A DNA stretch of 64,000 bases from the NCBI RefSeq assembly GCF_029784135.1, contig NC_073744.1, forward strand, positions 34,982,061-35,046,060, in the 5' to 3' direction. The translations under genes and the position numbers were made by a program. The notes beneath the pieces were generated by a model. It worked only from the letters and a program-made list of their open reading frames with translations. It made no database searches and was not told where the DNA came from. The stretch is from Toxorhynchites rutilus septentrionalis. Its lineage: Eukaryota > Arthropoda > Insecta > Diptera > Culicidae. Of the stretch, positions 60,222-64,000 are shown one piece after another. Within the stretch, counting starts at the first letter, position 1; each line of letters starts with the position of its first letter.

Positions 60222-60723
60222 CACCCAAATTAGCGTTGGCAAAAAACATTTCATCTTCGGCAGAAAAAATGCTTTTTCGTGTGCTGAAGGGTGAAATGAA
60301 CAAATGAAAGCATCTCTTCCGAAAGCTTTAAAATGTTTGTATGTATGGAAGCAGATATCTCTTTCTCTCAGACTGAACGTCAGCTTGGGTTTGTATAAAA
60401 AAAAGTCTAAACAACTTCAACGGGGATCGAACCAAGGCCAGCTGGAATATAAGGTACACGACCACGCTATTCACACAGCCACTGGTGATGCTGCTAAAAT
60501 GCGTGATAATATTACACCTCATTATAAAATGAAATTGGAAAGTGTTTTCTAAGAGTAAAAAGGAGAGCATAAACGTAAATCTATATTCTTCTCGGTGTGA
60601 GTCCTGTATGTGGCAAAGTATGCGAAAAGCTTTAATGCGTACTTATTTTGAATGTGCCTCTTGTTGCCTTCGCTCATATTTCTACAGCGTATATATTATA
60701 CAAATGAAATACCAGTATGGGTG
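60222..60723 (-). mobile_element. MITE with tRNA-like Pol III boxes, second copy
   Basis: Ends are CACCCAAA (left) and inverted CACCCATA. The body matches 25377-25964 in reverse complement. Pol III boxes on the minus strand: B box GGTTCGATCCC (60433-60423) and A box TAGCGTGGTCG (60469-60459). The B box is closer to consensus here. No clear TA duplication is present. Confidence 0.65.
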
Positions 60724-61205
60724 TTTCCGCCCAGATAGTTTCTGAGCAGAGTTCCAGAGTGATGAAAAGTAGACTGGCTACCCGATGATTATTGAAGAAA
60801 TGAGATCGAATGTAGTCAAAAGTGCTTGATCTATGCTGATCGATAAGTTTATTGCGACTGAACACTGTTCTGACCTTGATCTTGTTTGTTTTAAATAGCC
60901 TTTAACCTTTCCCGTTCATTCGCCTCTGAACTGTTCTGAACATTTCGTGCCCCTTTTATACGATCGGTCCCATAGTCATTTGAATAGCATATTCTTTGAT
61001 TGGATTTCGTCTGGAATATTCGCTATAAACATTTACTCATTGTATAGTGGGTCCGTTTCCATGCGTTCCTGTCATTTGACAATTCGCTTGTTATTGTTGT
61101 TACGTTGTTTTGTCATCCTGTTGTTTATGTTTTGTGAACTGCTAGTGTGGGATACAAATAGTGTTGTTCCGTGTGAAAAAGATAAGTGACAATATGTATT
61201 AAATA
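60724..61205. other. Noncoding, no feature seen
   Basis: Short frames without domains. It ends at the TA target of the palindrome. Confidence 0.4.
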
Positions 61206-62367
61206 GGGTGCCAATGAATGTATGGGAAAAAATTGACCCGAAAATTTCAAAAAATTATCCTATACAAAATGTTCACCACCTCGAAAAAACACCCTTTGCC
61301 GAATTTCAGCTCAATCAGACTTAAGGGAGAGTGGCGCAAAGCGGTCAAAGTTTGAGTTTTTTGAAAATCGAAAAATCACTCAAGGGGGGAGTAAAGGAAA
61401 TCGGAATTTTCGAGGAAAAAAATGTGATGTCGATTTTGTCAAATTGCATGAAACGTCGAAATCTGGTGTCATATCGAAAAAAAAATTGCCAATAAAAATA
61501 GTTATCTCGATTTTTCATTCGAAACTTGCTACGAAATGTTGATTTGCACGATTATATACCCTATGCAGAATATTAGCTTATTCGGGTTTCATTTACTGGT
61601 GTCTTAAACGTTAAAATTTGAGTTTTTTTTGTAAAACGAAAAATCACCGAAAATCGAGGTTTTCAAAACAAAAATTTGATGTCAAATGTCTTAAAATTGC
61701 ATTACACGTCGAGATTTACAGTTATATTAAAGAAATTTTTTTATCAAAAATCGATTTTTCAGGCGTAAAAACGACATTTTTTGACAAAAAAAAAACCATT
61801 TTTTTGACAAAAAAAATCGAGATAACTGTAAATCTCGACGAGTAATGCAATTTTGAGACATTTGGCATAAATTTTTTTGAAAACCTCGATTTTCGTTGAT
61901 TTTTCGTTTTTAAAAAAAAACTCAAATTTTAACGTTTATGACACCAGTAAATGAAGCCCGAATGAGCTAATATTCTGCATAGGGTATATTATCATACAAA
62001 TCAACATTTCGCAGCAAGTTCCGAATGAAAAATCTAGATAACTATTTTATTGGCACCCAAAACCACTCCGAAAAAAAAACCCAGAATTCCGATTTTTGAC
62101 AAAGAAAATTTTTCGAGATGACACTAGATCTCGGCGTTTCGTGCAATTTTAAGTCATTTGGCATCAACATTTTTTTTTTCGAAAACCCTGATTTCCCCCC
62201 TTGAGTGATTTTTCGAATCGTAAAAAACTCAAACTTTGATCGCTTTGCGCCACTCTCCCTTAAGTGCGATGAGGCTGAAATTCGGCATAGGGTGTTTTTT
62301 CGAGGTGGTGAACATTTTTTATGAGGTAACTTTTTGAAATTAGAGATGACCATTTTCATTGGCACCC
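61206..62367. mobile_element. 1.16-kb near-palindromic TA-flanked element
   Basis: TA at 61204-61205 and 62368-62369. Ends are GGGTGCCAATGAATG and inverted GGGTGCCAATGAAAATG. The two halves are reverse complements almost throughout, including 'gggagagtggcgcaaagcg' (61326 and inverted at about 62241). The centre is near 61790. No coding. A transcript through it would form a long hairpin RNA. Confidence 0.88.
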
Positions 62368-62369
62368 TA

Positions 62370-63000
62370 GTATTCATGTTCAATAACTAGACTCATTGCT
62401 CTTTGTTTTTCAGACGCGTATCCAGATTCTAGGCTGCGAAGCGGATAGTGTGTGAAGTGTTATTTTTTTTTTGGTGTCAAGTATTTGCTTTTGGATTGTG
62501 AATAAAGTATTTTAAAAAACGAAAAGTTCTACTGTTTCTTTGCTGGCCGTGACGATGGGGGAGTAGCACTTTTTCTGTTTTTAAGCTCATTTCATGTAAT
62601 AAATAATGATGCCAAAACATGTGCTAAAAATTAATTTCGGGTGTCGAAAATAATTAGCCAATAATTAGTTAGTAGTTATCACAAATCTTGCTTCATTATT
62701 CTAGGGCATTGATGAGACTAAATTAAGATTGTGGGGCACATCAGATTTTCATTATGCCGGTTTTTGTAGTTTTGTGGTTTCATCGCACGAAAAACGCAAA
62801 TCACACAAAAAAAATTCAAACACAAAACAGGTATTTCAATATGTAAGTTACATTCGGTATAAGAACAGTCAGCACGATATTTGCACGTGAAGAACAAATC
62901 TTCAAAGCACCGGTCGGGCACAATATGCGTACAAACTTTCGCAATGGGCTTGTAATATATATCACATCACATCTAGCTTTTCATTCGATCATAAATTTCC
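62370..63000. other. Noncoding, AATAAA near 62502
   Basis: 'gtgaataaagtattttaaaa' includes a polyadenylation-like AATAAA on the plus strand, but no upstream gene is visible. Confidence 0.3.
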
Positions 63001-64000
63001 AATCCAGCAGTGCCACGCGCATGGAAAGTAACATTTTTACGACATTACCTATTCCGAAAGTTCCATAAAACAAAGCACTTTGCAACAAGTTCGAATCGAT
63101 TTTCCTTCGATCACCAAAAGAAACTTTTTTTTTTTGCTAGACGCTCGAGCGAGCGCGGCGCCTGTCAAAAGTTTATCGTGGATGTCATTAAAATATTCCG
63201 CGCTGTTTAGAGGTCGTTGCGCAACAGGTAACATCTGGAAACGGGACATAAAAATCGTAAATCGACGGCGGAACGGGGAGGGAAACTTTGTACCGCACGT
63301 GCGACGCAGAGAGCCGATTCGTTCGACACGATGTGTTCTTTGTGAGCTGTTTTCGCACATATTGGAGGTAATAAATAATCCCATCAGAGTTGTGGAAAAC
63401 GGAAAATTATATTAATATGTTTGAGGACATCTCATCGCCCGTGTTTCGCGGGAAGAGTGTTGGGCGTTTCCGGCTAACTGCAATAATTGGCGATCAAATC
63501 GAACGAGAAAAACAACGTTCCAAGAGCATCCCACATTGCATCGTTGCTTCCGGGAGTTCTTCCCTGCCACAATCGAGCTACGGCTTCTGGTTGAATGATG
63601 GATGAAGAGTTTGCACAAAGTTTCACACCCACACTCTTGATGCCGCTCGAGAGAATCGATTTTTTACCCAGTGTTTCAGTTTCAATTTGTGCTATTTCTT
63701 TGTGCGAGAAAACAGCAAAAGCTCCAAACGAAAACTGAATTATCTGTTCCGAATAGATGTTTTGCTGGGTTTTCTGCTGCTTCGCTGGAAAATAGATTGT
63801 TCTGTTCATTAGACCAACCGGTTCGAGCGAGTTATTGGTGTCTGTTGTTCGAGAATTGAGGAAGTGATACTGATTGAAATTGAATTTCACTTCATGCTCG
63901 AAATTTGGCATGCTCGACTGCACGATCCAAATGGATCTCGTTCCATGAATCAATCACTCACCCCAAAATCCCACTATACTTGATACGATGACATTGTAAG
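63001..64000. other. Unique GC-richer island; possible plus-strand exon
   Basis: A strong acceptor-like T-run ending GCTAG (63130-63140) precedes an open stretch with a CAG|GTAACA donor at 63227/63228 or GAG|GTAATA at 63367/63368. The peptide between them has no recognised domain. A 159-codon minus frame (63474-63953) is also unassigned. The island continues past the window edge. Confidence 0.3.

Noticed and set aside
63474..63953. 159-codon minus-strand frame
   Set aside because: No recognisable domain, start context or splice support; length alone is insufficient in unique GC-richer DNA.
1..64000. CRISPR arrays, operons, origins or prophage signals
   Set aside because: The sequence is eukaryotic in every respect; the direct repeats are satellites or transposons.
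1..64000. Endogenous viral elements
   Set aside because: I looked for polymerase and nucleoprotein-like motifs in the open frames and saw none; a translated database search would be needed to exclude small fragments.

Overview
The window reads as euchromatic, repeat-choked DNA from a culicine mosquito, most likely an Aedes species. The main reasons are three copies of a tRNA-derived SINE with a GAA-triplet tail that matches my memory of Feilai, many TA- and 8-bp-target-site DNA transposons, and small islands of higher-GC unique sequence that look like pieces of one or more very large introns. No bacterial features are present. The species call is inference; the repeats themselves are seen directly.

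Host genes. Only one host exon is convincing. It lies on the minus strand at 9584-10404, has a strong acceptor and donor, and encodes a 186-codon N-terminus with poly-Q and poly-R tracts followed by a signal-anchor-like hydrophobic stretch. A TATA-like element (20053-20062) and a good donor (19458) suggest a noncoding first exon about 9 kb upstream, but that link is a hypothesis. The rest of the gene would lie beyond the left edge. Other unique islands (29.6-31.9, 39.5-42.3, 47.3-48.9, 53.3-55.2 and 63.0-64.0 kb) have no gene I can recognise.

Repeats, left to right. 1.2-2.7 kb: a dispersed repeat with 95-bp tandem units and a histone-type mRNA stem-loop. 3.7-4.8 kb: a decayed hAT element. 4.9-5.8 kb: a family with palindromic ends (here X). 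5.9-8.5 kb: a fold-back element (P) with three SINEs nested in it. 11.3-12.5 kb: a hAT element with perfect 8-bp target-site duplications (TSDs). 12.8-15.7 kb: one X element inside another. 16.3-18.4 kb: a second stem-loop repeat. 21.6-27.5 kb: an old P element holding a SINE and a Tc1-type element, itself split by a small TA-flanked element with Pol III-like boxes. 27.7-29.3 kb: fold-back element K. 32.7-36.05 kb: a nest of TA elements around a hAT. 36.1-37.5 kb: a third P. 37.6-39.4 and 42.8-47.3 kb: family L, the second copy invaded by a TA element, a K element and a smaller MITE. 42.4-43.3 kb: two long hexamer microsatellites. 50-53.3 kb: a 3.3-kb field of 9-bp A-rich satellite. 55.2, 60.2 and 61.2 kb: further TA elements, the last a 1.16-kb near-palindrome.

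The elements do not form a working pathway. All transposase remnants I recognise are broken. The most interesting material is structural: fold-back families P and K with 4-bp TSDs, a repeat family carrying a histone-like 3'-end signal, a MITE with internal Pol III-like boxes, and the 9-bp satellite.
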